A stretch of 33,448 nt of DNA, from NCBI GenBank assembly GCA_937961455.1, contig CALGNN010000198.1:1-33448 (forward strand), read 5' to 3'. Below, piece after piece: positions 9,270 through 17,683 of the stretch (positions within the stretch are counted from its first letter, which is position 1; each line of letters opens with the position of its first letter). This DNA comes from an uncultured Saprospiraceae bacterium (lineage in GTDB: Bacteria > Bacteroidota > Bacteroidia > Chitinophagales > Saprospiraceae). Made by a program: the position numbers and the translations under genes. Below the pieces are notes generated by a model. That model saw only the letters and a program-made list of their open reading frames with translations. It made no database searches and had not been told where the DNA came from.

Positions 9270-10094
9270 TCAAGAAATGAAATTACCAATCAATTTACAA
9301 AGCAAAGGGAGTTTTTGTTCAACACAATTTAAAATATCTCCTATAGAAGAAGCTTCTCTTTTTTCCACAGGATAGCCCATATTAGAAACAACAGAGAGTA
9401 CAGCTATTTTTAAATCAATTTGATTTGCAACGATTACTTCCGGAACAGTCGACATTCCTAGAATGTCAGCGCCCCACTGATGGAACATTTTATATTCAGC
9501 GGGAGTTTCTAAATTAGGTCCCTGCAAGGCTAAGTACACACCTTCTTTTATAGGTATCGAAAGTGAAGCAGCAAGTCTTTTTAATTCTGATCTGAAATCT
9601 TCATTATAGGCATGTAACATTTCAGGAAACCTAGGACCGAGTCTCTCATCTTGTAAACCTCGTAAAGGGTTGTTGGGCATAAAGTTTATATGATCCTTCA
9701 CGAGCACTATCTCACCAGGATCGTAATCTGGATTTAAACCGCCTGAAGCATTGGTAATGATTAAATTTTCAATGCCCAAATCTTTGATGACTCTGATCGG
9801 AAAGGTGATTTGCTTCATATCATAACCCTCATAGTGATGAAATCTTCCGGCAAGGATGAATAATTTTATTCCATGGAGCTTTCCAATGATTAAACGAGGA
9901 TCATGAAAACTTAAAGTTGAGGGAACAAAGTTTGGAATTTCAGTAAAATGAAAACTCTGTATAATCTCTATTTCATTGAGCATTTTTTGAAAACCAGAGC
10001 CAAATTGGATGGCAAAATTTGGAATTTCATCGATGTGAGATCGGATAAACTCGCTTGAATCTTGAATTTTATCAAAAAGGCTAATTTCTGACAT
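9270..10094 (-). CDS. punA: Purine nucleoside phosphorylase (trimeric type)
   Basis: Cleaves inosine and guanosine with phosphate to give the free base and ribose-1-phosphate, in purine salvage. At 274 residues it matches the trimeric class. Motifs seen are FGSGFQ near residue 31 (phosphate loop), [10 protein letters not shown] at 83-92, TNASGGLN at 114-121, [10 protein letters not shown] with the base-binding Glu200, [11 protein letters not shown] at 213-223, and VVSNMG with Asn238 as the purine-contact Asn. It is the first gene of the minus-strand group punA-uvrA and is divergent from rimP, with 102 bases between the two starts. No exact TAnnTTTG box was found for this strand in the gap. 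Confidence 0.95.
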   Translation of the reverse strand: MSEISLFDKIQDSSEFIRSHIDEIPNFAIQFGSGFQKMLNEIEIIQSFHFTEIPNFVPSTLSFHDPRLIIGKLHGIKLFILAGRFHHYEGYDMKQITFPIRVIKDLGIENLIITNASGGLNPDYDPGEIVLVKDHINFMPNNPLRGLQDERLGPRFPEMLHAYNEDFRSELKRLAASLSIPIKEGVYLALQGPNLETPAEYKMFHQWGADILGMSTVPEVIVANQIDLKIAVLSVVSNMGYPVEKREASSIGDILNCVEQKLPLLCKLIGNFIS

Positions 10095-10129
10095 AGTGAA
10101 TAAGTGTATGTTTCTTGCTCGAAATTACT

Positions 10130-10137
10130 TATATTTG
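10130..10137 (+). promoter_or_regulatory. -7 promoter box for rimP operon
   Basis: TATATTTG matches the Bacteroidota -7 consensus TAnnTTTG and lies 60 bases before the rimP start. No TTG is placed at the usual 19-21 base spacing for the -33 element, so only half of the promoter is supported. Confidence 0.45.
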
Positions 10138-10152
10138 CTTAGCATTTGGATA

Positions 10153-10179
10153 GAGGGGACAGAAGTTCCCTCTTTTTTT
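10153..10179 (+). terminator. Terminator-like hairpin in rimP leader (possible attenuator)
   Basis: GAGGGGAC (10153-10160) pairs with GTTCCCTC (10165-10172) around the tetraloop AGAA, an 8-bp stem with one G-U pair. Seven T residues follow directly (10173-10179). It lies between the rimP -7 box and the rimP start, with no plus-strand gene upstream, so it can only act on the rimP-nusA-infB transcript or on background transcription. Confidence 0.6.
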
Positions 10180-10196
10180 GTCCCAATATTTAAGAA

Positions 10197-10670
10197 TTGA
10201 TAAGAGAAAAGCTCGAGGAATTTGTAACAGCACAGTTTTCTGATAAACTGTTTTTAGACTGTTATTTAGTTGATCTTGTAATAAAAGAGTCACAGTTTAT
10301 AAAGGTTTTTGTTGACGCTGATGATGGGATAACGCTTGACCGTTGTGCTAAATTGAACCGCTTGATACGATCATATGTTGAAGAACATATAAAGGACGGC
10401 GAAAAGTATAAAATAGAAGTTTCTTCTCCAGGACTTGATCGACCATTGAAGCTGCAAAGACAGTATAAAAAGAACATTGGCAGAAAGTTTGAAATAAAAG
10501 AAAAAAGTGGGACTGTAAAGAAAGGACTCCTTAGAGAAGTAGATGGAGACTTTATTACTATAGAATATGTGGAAACAGTTAAGCAGGGAAAGAAGAAAAT
10601 AAAAGAAAAAAGATTCTACAAAATTCCGTTTGAGGAAATTGCAGAATCATTTGTTAAACCAAATATATAA
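10197..10670 (+). CDS. rimP: Ribosome maturation factor RimP
   Basis: Helps mature the 30S subunit. The 157-residue length is normal. The N-terminal alpha/beta domain ends in the family segment KYKIEVSSPGLDRPLKLQRQ (residues about 67-86), and the C-terminal SH3-like domain carries LLREVDGDFITIEY. The start is TTG at 10197: an in-frame TAA is two codons upstream and no ATG is near, and the resulting MIREKLEEFV opening fits the family. It is the first gene of the conserved rimP-nusA-infB operon; nusA starts six bases after its stop. Confidence 0.93.
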   Translation: MIREKLEEFVTAQFSDKLFLDCYLVDLVIKESQFIKVFVDADDGITLDRCAKLNRLIRSYVEEHIKDGEKYKIEVSSPGLDRPLKLQRQYKKNIGRKFEIKEKSGTVKKGLLREVDGDFITIEYVETVKQGKKKIKEKRFYKIPFEEIAESFVKPNI

Positions 10671-10676
10671 CGAAAG

Positions 10677-11909
10677 ATGAATCTTGTTGAAACTTTTTCG
10701 GAGTTTAAAGCAGGTAAAACCATAGACAAACCAACTATGGTGAAAGTACTGGAGGATGTATTTCGTACTTTGATAAGAAAAAAATATGGCTCTGATGATA
10801 ACTTTGATGTTATTGTGAATGCCACCAATGGTGACCTTGAGTTGTGGAGAGTGAGAGAAATTGTACCAGATGGTGAAGTTACAGATGAATCTAGCCAAAT
10901 ATCTATTTCGGAAGCTTTAAGTATTGATAGTGATTATGAAATTGGGGAGGAATGTTACCAGCCTGTTCATTTAGAAGAGTTTGGAAGAAGAGCCATCATG
11001 GCTGCTAGACAAACTTTGATCTCCAGAATCATGGAGCTTGAAAAAGATGATATCTATAAAAGATATATGGATCGAATGGGTGAAATTGTTCTTGGAGAAA
11101 TTCACCAGATTCTAAAAAGAGAATTATTGATTTTAGATGATGCTACAGGCAATGAATTGATTCTACCAAAAACTGAAATGATCAAAGGAGATTATTTTAG
11201 AAAAGGTGATATGGTAAAAGGAATCATCAAGCGTGTTGAAATGAAAAACAACAACCCTGTTGTGATTGTATCTAGGACGGATAATTATTTTCTTGAAAAA
11301 CTTATGGAACAAGAAGTTCCAGAAATTGAGGATGGTCTGATCACTGTTAAGAAAATTGTTAGAATGCCTGGTGAGCGTGCAAAAGTTGCAGTTGAGTCTT
11401 ATGATGATAGAATCGATCCAGTAGGAGCATGTGTAGGGATGAAAGGATCTAGAATTCATGGGATCGTTCGGGAACTAAAAAATGAAAATATTGATATAGT
11501 TAATTATACCAACAATGATACTTTGTTTATCCAGAGAGCTTTGACTCCTGCGAAAGTGACAAACATAGAGTTGGATGTAGATAACAAAAGAGCATCAGTT
11601 TTTTTGAAACCAGATCAAGTTTCCCTTGCCATTGGTAAAGGAGGTACCAATATCAAATTGGCGAGTCGTTTAACGGGATTTGAAATTGATGTATATAGAG
11701 ATAGTGAACAAGGTGAAATAGATGATGTCGACTTAGAAGAATTCTCCGATGAGATTGAAGGTTGGATCATTGATTCACTTAAAAATATTGGCTGTGATAC
11801 AGCCCGTTCAGTTCTTGACTTAAGTAGAGATGAACTTGTCAGAAGATCGGATTTGGAAGAAGAGACTATTGATGAAGTTCTTAAGATTCTTAAATCAGAA
11901 TTTGAATAA
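10677..11909 (+). CDS. nusA: Transcription termination/antitermination protein NusA
   Basis: Binds RNA polymerase and nascent RNA, and modulates pausing, termination and antitermination. In its 410 residues the order is an N-terminal polymerase-binding domain, an S1 domain (FRKGDMVKGIIKRVEMKN), KH1 (GACVGMKGSRIHGIVREL), KH2 (SLAIGKGGTNIKLASRL), then one C-terminal helix-hairpin-helix-like segment (SLKNIGCDTARSVLDLSRDE to the end). Bacteroidota NusA is typically shorter than the E. coli form, which has two acidic repeats, and this fits. It lies between rimP and infB, the universal order. If the rimP leader hairpin is an attenuator, NusA would be a natural autoregulator, as known for E. coli; that is inference. 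Confidence 0.96.
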   Translation: MNLVETFSEFKAGKTIDKPTMVKVLEDVFRTLIRKKYGSDDNFDVIVNATNGDLELWRVREIVPDGEVTDESSQISISEALSIDSDYEIGEECYQPVHLEEFGRRAIMAARQTLISRIMELEKDDIYKRYMDRMGEIVLGEIHQILKRELLILDDATGNELILPKTEMIKGDYFRKGDMVKGIIKRVEMKNNNPVVIVSRTDNYFLEKLMEQEVPEIEDGLITVKKIVRMPGERAKVAVESYDDRIDPVGACVGMKGSRIHGIVRELKNENIDIVNYTNNDTLFIQRALTPAKVTNIELDVDNKRASVFLKPDQVSLAIGKGGTNIKLASRLTGFEIDVYRDSEQGEIDDVDLEEFSDEIEGWIIDSLKNIGCDTARSVLDLSRDELVRRSDLEEETIDEVLKILKSEFE

Positions 11910-11933
11910 AGTTTTATTAAGCAAAAATAGTGT

Positions 11934-14666
11934 ATGGCACAAAAGCTAGTAAAAATAGCTAAAGAGTTTAACCTTGGTACCACGACAATCGTTGAGTTTC
12001 TGACTAAGAATGGTTATGAAATTGACAATAAACCTACGTCTAAGATTTCGGAAGAGATGTATGATGAGTTGTTGAAAGAATTTAAAACTTCACATGATGT
12101 GAAGGCTCAAGCAGATCAAGTAATACTTGGTCATCAGCGTCATGCTGCTCCAAAAGAAAAAGAACTTTTCAAAAACAAGGAGGAATTAGCTACTCCTGAA
12201 GAAGCGCCAGTTGTAGAGGAGCCTGCTCCAGTACAAGAAGAAAAAGTGGAGGAAGTTGCGCCCGTTCAAGAAGAAAAGAAAGTTGAGGAACCAGCAGTTG
12301 AAGAAGTCATAGAAGCTAAAAAAATTGAACTTCCTGGAATCAAAGTAGTCGATAAAATTGATTTAGAAGAAAAGAAGGTAGAGCCACCTGTTGTTGTTGA
12401 AGAGAAGAAAGAAGAACCAGTTGTAGAGGAAAAACCAAAAGAAGTTGTAGCGGAAAAGAAAACTGATGAAATCATCAGAGCAGAAATTCCAACTTTGTCT
12501 ACTCCGAAGACTTTGGGTAAAATCGACATGAAAAAGTTCGAGCCCAAAAAGAAAAAGGAAGCTCCTGCTGCCAAGAAAGACGACAAGAAAAACGCTCCTG
12601 TTGCCTCATCAGATGCAGCTAGAAAAAGAAGAAGAAGAAAAAGAAAGAAAGTTCCTGCTAATCAAAATCAAGGAGGAAATAATCAAGGAAACAGAAGAGG
12701 TCAATCCGGAAGAGGTGGACGTAGAGACGAAGTCAAGGAAGTTTCTGCTAAAGAAATTGAAGAGAAGATCAAAGCTACCATGGCTAGAATGTCTGGCGGT
12801 GGAAAAAATAAGCGTCAAAAAATCAGAAGAGATAATCGTGCTGATAAGAGGGAGAAGCAAGAACAGTTAGAAGAAAGCAAAGTAAACGAAAACTTACAGT
12901 TAACAGAGTTTGTTTCTGTATCTGAGTTAGCAAGCTTGATGGGCGAATCTGTAAGTGATGTGATCACAACATGTGTGAATGCAGGAGTTATGGTATCCAT
13001 TAATCAGCGACTAGATGCGGAAATCATAGAGCTCGTAGCTGAAGAGTTTGGACATAAGGTTGAATTTATTTCTGCTGAGGATCAGGATGAAGAAGAAGTG
13101 ATAGAAGAAGACGACCCAGCGGACTTAGTACCTAGAGCTCCAATCGTAACAGTGATGGGTCACGTTGATCACGGTAAAACTTCCCTATTGGATTACATTA
13201 GAGAAGCAACCGTTGCAGAAGGAGAGGCTGGGGGAATCACGCAGCACATAGGAGCCTACGAGGTCTTAGTTGGTCCAGATAAAAAGAAAATTACCTTTTT
13301 AGATACACCAGGTCACGAAGCCTTTACCGCGATGAGAGCAAGGGGTGCAAAGGTGACCGATGTTGTAATTATTATTGTTGCAGCGGATGACAGTATCATG
13401 CCACAAACTCGAGAGGCGATCAGTCACTCGCAGGCTGCTGGGGTGCCTATGGTATTCGCAATTAATAAGATCGATAAAGCAGGAGCTAATCCTGAAAGAA
13501 TAAAGCAAGAACTTTCATCTATGAATCTCCTCTTAGAAGAATGGGGAGGTACTTATCAGTCGCAGGACATCTCTGCTAAGACGGGTGAAGGAATTGAAGA
13601 ACTGCTTGAAAAACTGATTTTAGAAGCGGAAGTATTAGAACTTAAGGCCAACCCAAGCAGATCAGGAATCGGTACTGTAATAGAAGCATCTTTAGATAAA
13701 GGAAGAGGTCACGTGACTAAGCTTCTAGTACAAAATGGATCTATTAAAATTGGAGATGCCCTCGTTGCTGGTGCACACTCCGGTAAGATCAAAGCCATGT
13801 TTAATGACAAAGGCGAAAAAATTAAAACAGCAGGTCCTTCAGAACCTGTATTGATGCTAGGACTTGGTGGATCACCGCAAGCAGGTGAAAAATTTAAAGT
13901 AGCTGACACAGAGCAAGAGGCGAGACAAATTGCCATGAAACGTTCTCAAATATCTAGAGAGCAATCCAATAGAGCGAATAAACGTATCAGTTTGGATGAG
14001 ATTGGAAGAAGGATTGCCTTGGGAAGCTTTAAAGAATTGAACTTGATTGTGAAGGGTGATGTGGATGGATCCATTGAAGCACTTTCAGATTCACTGATCA
14101 AATTATCTGTAGAGAGTATTCAAGTCAGAGTAATACACAAAGCCGTTGGGCAAATTGTAGAATCAGATGTCTTATTAGCTTCTGCTTCAGATGCCATCAT
14201 TATTGGTTTCCAAGTTAGGCCTTCATTGACAGCTAGAAAATTAGCTGAGAGAGAAATGGTAGAGATTAAAACCTACTCAGTAATCTATGAGGCTATTGAA
14301 GAAATTCAAGCAGCAATGGAAGGAATGCTTGATCCAGAAGAGGAAGAAAAAATCCTTGGTCAAGTTGAAGTAAGAGAGGTATATAAAATTTCTAAAGTTG
14401 GATCAATCGCTGGTTGTTACGTGCAAGATGGTATGGTTAAGCGAAACAACTATGTTAGAGTCATTAGAGATGGTATCGTCATCTATCCTACAAAGGAAGG
14501 TCATAATGCTGAAATCGCAAGTCTTAAGAGATTTAAGGATGATGTGAAAGAAGTGAAAAATAATATGGAGTGCGGTATCCAAATTAAAAACTTTAATGAC
14601 ATTAAAATAGGTGATAATTTTGAGATCTATGAGATTATCCAAGTGAAGCAAACACTGGGTAAATAA
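11934..14666 (+). CDS. infB: Translation initiation factor IF-2
   Basis: GTPase that places initiator tRNA in the 30S P site and promotes subunit joining. Of 910 residues, about 1-50 are an IF2_N-type helical domain ([17 protein letters not shown]). About 75-290 are low-complexity Val/Glu/Pro/Lys sequence followed by a very basic stretch ([10 protein letters not shown]) and Gly/Asn/Arg-rich sequence. A second N-terminal domain is near 315-370 ([16 protein letters not shown]). The G domain begins at GHVDHGKT (409-416), followed by [20 protein letters not shown] and NKIDK. Domains II to IV follow through [17 protein letters not shown]. The start ATG is 24 bases after the nusA stop. Confidence 0.97.
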   Translation: MAQKLVKIAKEFNLGTTTIVEFLTKNGYEIDNKPTSKISEEMYDELLKEFKTSHDVKAQADQVILGHQRHAAPKEKELFKNKEELATPEEAPVVEEPAPVQEEKVEEVAPVQEEKKVEEPAVEEVIEAKKIELPGIKVVDKIDLEEKKVEPPVVVEEKKEEPVVEEKPKEVVAEKKTDEIIRAEIPTLSTPKTLGKIDMKKFEPKKKKEAPAAKKDDKKNAPVASSDAARKRRRRKRKKVPANQNQGGNNQGNRRGQSGRGGRRDEVKEVSAKEIEEKIKATMARMSGGGKNKRQKIRRDNRADKREKQEQLEESKVNENLQLTEFVSVSELASLMGESVSDVITTCVNAGVMVSINQRLDAEIIELVAEEFGHKVEFISAEDQDEEEVIEEDDPADLVPRAPIVTVMGHVDHGKTSLLDYIREATVAEGEAGGITQHIGAYEVLVGPDKKKITFLDTPGHEAFTAMRARGAKVTDVVIIIVAADDSIMPQTREAISHSQAAGVPMVFAINKIDKAGANPERIKQELSSMNLLLEEWGGTYQSQDISAKTGEGIEELLEKLILEAEVLELKANPSRSGIGTVIEASLDKGRGHVTKLLVQNGSIKIGDALVAGAHSGKIKAMFNDKGEKIKTAGPSEPVLMLGLGGSPQAGEKFKVADTEQEARQIAMKRSQISREQSNRANKRISLDEIGRRIALGSFKELNLIVKGDVDGSIEALSDSLIKLSVESIQVRVIHKAVGQIVESDVLLASASDAIIIGFQVRPSLTARKLAEREMVEIKTYSVIYEAIEEIQAAMEGMLDPEEEEKILGQVEVREVYKISKVGSIAGCYVQDGMVKRNNYVRVIRDGIVIYPTKEGHNAEIASLKRFKDDVKEVKNNMECGIQIKNFNDIKIGDNFEIYEIIQVKQTLGK

Positions 14667-14672
14667 ACTGAT

Positions 14673-15467
14673 TTGTCAAAAATCTCTAAGAAGGACTCAA
14701 AAAAACTACATGATTACCTTGATGCATGTGTAGTCAAATACAATCGTCCTGAGTTTATCACAGACGATCCAATATCTATTCCTCATTTATTTTCTAAGAA
14801 GCAAGATCAAGAAATCATGGGTTTCTGGTCAGCCATGTTAGCATGGGGACAAAGAAAAACCATTATCAATAAATCTAAAGAGCTCATAGAGCTTATGGGA
14901 GGATCGCCTCATGACTTTATCCTTCATCATAAAGAAAAAGATCGGGCAGCTTTCACCAACTTTAAGCATCGCACTTTCCAGCCCATCGACTGTTTATATT
15001 TTTTAGAATTTTTTCAGCAATATTATCAAAAACATGATTCTCTCGAAGAAGCGTTTGCCATGCATATGCAGGCAGAAGATTTAGATACCAAGAATGCCTT
15101 AATTGGCTTTCATCAATTATTTTTCGATTCTGTTAATGCACCAAATCGAACCAAAAAACATGTAGCCACTCCAGAACGAAAATCGTCCTGTAAGCGCCTC
15201 AATATGTTTTTGAGGTGGATGGTTAGAAATGATGCCAAAGGAGTAGATTTAGGCATTTGGAGCGGTATTAAACCTCATCAATTGGTAATACCTCTCGATC
15301 TGCACGTTCAAAAAGTCGCACGTAAATTTCAATTACTTCATCGTAAGCAAAATGATTGGAACGCTGCTATTGAACTGACAGAGGCTTTGAGAAAATTTGA
15401 CCCAAATGACCCTGTAAAGTACGATTATGCACTTTTTGGCCTAAGTGTTAACAAAGATTTATTGTAA
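14673..15467 (+). CDS. TIGR02757 (DUF2400) family protein
   Basis: A 264-residue protein with the hallmarks of the TIGR02757 family: DPISIPHLFSKKQDQEIMGF near the N-terminus, AMLAWGQRKTI, KHRTFQPIDC, then CKRLNMFLRWMVRND, and a C-terminus with IPLDLHVQKVARK and FDPNDPVKYDYALFGL. The biochemical role of the family is not known to me. The PLDxHV plus downstream FDPxDPVKYDYALFG pattern resembles the ends of helix-hairpin-helix DNA glycosylases, so a nucleic-acid role is possible (inference). The start is TTG at 14673, six bases after the infB stop and in the same frame, with no other start available before Met residues deep in the conserved region. It is therefore the last gene of the rimP operon. 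Confidence 0.9.
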   Translation: MSKISKKDSKKLHDYLDACVVKYNRPEFITDDPISIPHLFSKKQDQEIMGFWSAMLAWGQRKTIINKSKELIELMGGSPHDFILHHKEKDRAAFTNFKHRTFQPIDCLYFLEFFQQYYQKHDSLEEAFAMHMQAEDLDTKNALIGFHQLFFDSVNAPNRTKKHVATPERKSSCKRLNMFLRWMVRNDAKGVDLGIWSGIKPHQLVIPLDLHVQKVARKFQLLHRKQNDWNAAIELTEALRKFDPNDPVKYDYALFGLSVNKDLL

Positions 15468-15486
15468 AATCAAGACAATCAGTTGA

Positions 15487-15870
15487 TTATCTACTCTGAT
15501 CAATTCTGAATTCCTGGATTTTATAATTGCCAGAATAATTTACACAGTAAACATATACCCTGAAATCTCCATCACTCGTACTCAATCTACCTATGAAGTA
15601 GCTTGAATCTTTTGATTTAGATGATCCTTCGTGTATCTTCTTGAAAGACACAGGTTTATGTGACGCATAAAACGAATTCAGCGTGTTTTTTGCAATGGTT
15701 TTGTCAAAGATATCCTCTACTTCATGTATGCACACCTCTAATTCATCATCAAAATACGAACTGATCATTTCAACATCAGCAGATTTAACTGCAGCAGCCA
15801 CCTGATCAATAGACTGAGCGGATATTGAAAGGCTAAGGAGCAAGAAAAGTGAAATTGATAGAATCCTCAT
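15487..15870 (-). CDS. DUF4783 secreted protein
   Basis: A 127-residue exported protein. Residues 1-19 are a signal peptide (MRILSISLFLLLSLSISAQ). The mature part has the DUF4783 pattern, a small cystatin/NTF2-like alpha+beta fold: DQVAAAVKSADVEMISSYFD, then a strand with Glu, KKIHEGSSKSKDSSYFIGRL, and DGDFRVYVYCVNYSGNYKIQ near the end. It has two cysteines in the mature part. The family is common in Bacteroidota and often sits alone near housekeeping genes; its role is unknown. The stop faces that of the TIGR02757 gene with 19 bases between. Confidence 0.82.
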   Translation of the reverse strand: MRILSISLFLLLSLSISAQSIDQVAAAVKSADVEMISSYFDDELEVCIHEVEDIFDKTIAKNTLNSFYASHKPVSFKKIHEGSSKSKDSSYFIGRLSTSDGDFRVYVYCVNYSGNYKIQEFRIDQSR

Positions 15871-15976
15871 AATTTATCTTTTAAATATATAAGTTAAACA
15901 AAGTAATAAGGTAGCATAGTTCAAACTTTGTTGGCAATAATTGTTAAATGTTTTAACAATTGATTATGATTAGACT

Positions 15977-15984
15977 TAGCTTTG
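15977..15984 (+). promoter_or_regulatory. -7 promoter box for gpmI
   Basis: TAGCTTTG matches TAnnTTTG and lies 40 bases before the gpmI ATG. A TTG at 15960-15962 is upstream but only 14 bases away, shorter than the usual 19-21, so the -33 element is not convincing. Confidence 0.5.
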
Positions 15985-16024
15985 AACACCATTAAAAGAC
16001 AATTTATTGTATAAAAGGAATATT

Positions 16025-17551
16025 ATGAAAAAAGTCGCATTAGTGATTTTAGATGGTTGGGGGCATGGAAAAAATGATGCTGTAAGTGCGATCAAACAAG
16101 CTCAAACAGATTTTGTTGATCAGCTTTATATGGATTACCCAAATGCACAATTGATAACTCATGGAGCTCAGGTAGGCTTACCTGATGGTCAAATGGGAAA
16201 CTCCGAAGTAGGGCACATGAACCTAGGAGCTGGACGAATTATCTTTCAAGAATTGGCCCGTATTAATAATGCTATTGAAGATGGTTCCTTTGGGAAAAAC
16301 GAAGCCTTGTTAAAATTGTTGAATGGAGCAAAAGCGGATAACAAAAAGGTACATTTTATGGGCTTAGTTTCTGATGGAGGGGTACACTCTCATATCAAGC
16401 ACCTTTATGCACTCTGTGATTTGGCGAAAGATTTAGCACTTCCAAATGTATACATTCATGCTTTTTTGGATGGGAGGGATACGCCACCTAATTCAGGAAA
16501 AGTTCACATCGAAAATGTATTAAAACATATCAAGGGCACTAATATAAAATTGGCAAGTATGATAGGGAGGTATTTTGCTATGGATCGTGATAAGAGATGG
16601 GAGCGAACAGCATACGCCTATAATCTGCTGGTAAACCGTGTTGCTCATACTTTTACAGAGGATCCATTAGAGGCGATTCAAAAAGCTTATGATGAAGATA
16701 TTACGGATGAGTTTATGCATCCTATTTTAGTGGATACAGATCAGGAACCTAAGGTGCAAAAAATAGATGAGGGAGATGTGGTGATCTTCTTCAATTTTAG
16801 AACGGATCGGCCGAGACAAATTACTGCCTGTTTAACGCAGGAAGATATTCCAGATTTTGAAATGAAAAAACTTGATATTCAATTTGATACCATGACGAGA
16901 TATGATGATCAGTTTGAAAACATTTCGGTCTTATTTGAAAAGGATAACATCACCAATACCTTGGGAGAGGTTTTAGCTAGAAATGGAAAAACCCAAACCA
17001 GAATTGCTGAAACAGAAAAGTATCCACATGTTACTTTTTTCTTTAATGGAGGTAGGGAAGAGGCCTTTGAAGGTGAACATAGAATTATGATACCTTCAGC
17101 AAAGGTGGCCACTTACGATTTAAAGCCTGAGATGAGCGCAAAAGAAATTACAGATGCGATTATCAAAGACCTAACAGAAAATGCTCCAGATTTCATTTGT
17201 TTAAATTATGCAAATACGGATATGGTAGGTCACACAGGTGTTTTTAGTGCAGCGGTTAAAGCAGCAGAGACGGTTGATCAATGTCTAGCGGAATGGATAC
17301 CCATTGCTTTAGATAAAGGCTATGAGCTTTTTATTATTGCTGATCATGGCAATGCAGATTTTATGATCAATGAAGATGGTAGTCCTCACACCGCACATAC
17401 CATGAACCTCGTACCTATTATTTATATGTCTAATAATGCGTCTGCAAAAAGCATAGTTGATGGAAAGTTGGCTGATTTGGCTCCAACCATATTACACCTC
17501 ATGGACATAGATATTCCTGAAGAGATGACAGGCAATATTTTGCTACAATAG
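16025..17551 (+). CDS. gpmI: 2,3-bisphosphoglycerate-independent phosphoglycerate mutase
   Basis: Interconverts 3- and 2-phosphoglycerate in glycolysis using two Mn2+ ions. The ATG at 16025 gives MKKVALVILDGWG, the normal family start, and AAGGAA sits just upstream. A TTG at 16007 would only add six residues. Of 508 residues, Asp10 and Ser60 (GNSEVGHMN, the phosphoserine nucleophile) are metal and catalytic residues. Substrate-loop motifs DGRDTPP, MDRDKRWERT and FFNFRTDRPRQ are present. The C-terminal metal ligands lie in NYANTDMVGHTG and IADHGNADFM with a later SPHTAHT. The length is typical. It stands alone with its own promoter box and a weak terminator. Confidence 0.97.
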   Translation: MKKVALVILDGWGHGKNDAVSAIKQAQTDFVDQLYMDYPNAQLITHGAQVGLPDGQMGNSEVGHMNLGAGRIIFQELARINNAIEDGSFGKNEALLKLLNGAKADNKKVHFMGLVSDGGVHSHIKHLYALCDLAKDLALPNVYIHAFLDGRDTPPNSGKVHIENVLKHIKGTNIKLASMIGRYFAMDRDKRWERTAYAYNLLVNRVAHTFTEDPLEAIQKAYDEDITDEFMHPILVDTDQEPKVQKIDEGDVVIFFNFRTDRPRQITACLTQEDIPDFEMKKLDIQFDTMTRYDDQFENISVLFEKDNITNTLGEVLARNGKTQTRIAETEKYPHVTFFFNGGREEAFEGEHRIMIPSAKVATYDLKPEMSAKEITDAIIKDLTENAPDFICLNYANTDMVGHTGVFSAAVKAAETVDQCLAEWIPIALDKGYELFIIADHGNADFMINEDGSPHTAHTMNLVPIIYMSNNASAKSIVDGKLADLAPTILHLMDIDIPEEMTGNILLQ

Positions 17552-17573
17552 ATTAAGATATTACTGTAAATCA

Positions 17574-17607
17574 TAAGGCGGGTTCATATTGCTTGCCTTA
17601 CTTTTTG
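17574..17607 (+). terminator. Weak terminator after gpmI
   Basis: TAAGGC (17574-17579) pairs with GCCTTA (17595-17600), possibly extended by two G-U pairs, followed by CTTTTTG. The loop is long, so the structure is only moderately convincing. Confidence 0.45.
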
Positions 17608-17624
17608 ATTTTAAGATTGGGACA

Positions 17625-17658
17625 ATAAAAAAGCAGCACTTGATAACAAGTACTGCTT
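17625..17658 (-). terminator. Terminator of the S9 peptidase gene
   Basis: On the minus strand AAGCAGTACTTG (17658-17647) pairs with CAAGTGCTGCTT (17642-17631) around TTAT, a 12-bp stem with one wobble pair, and runs into a T-rich tail (complement of the A run from 17625). It lies 26 bases after the peptidase stop. Confidence 0.85.
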
Positions 17659-17683
17659 AAATTTAATCAAACTATAAAGAGGA

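Noticed and set aside
12266-12586. Minus-strand Ser/Thr/Phe-rich frame opposite infB
   Set aside because: Shadow of the low-complexity Val/Glu/Lys region of IF-2.
15468-15488. Inverted repeat AATCAA/TTGATT between convergent stops
   Set aside because: Short AT-rich stem with no T run on either strand.
16007-16024. TTG start at 16007 for gpmI
   Set aside because: The ATG at 16025 gives the family's normal N-terminus and has an AAGGAA sequence just upstream.
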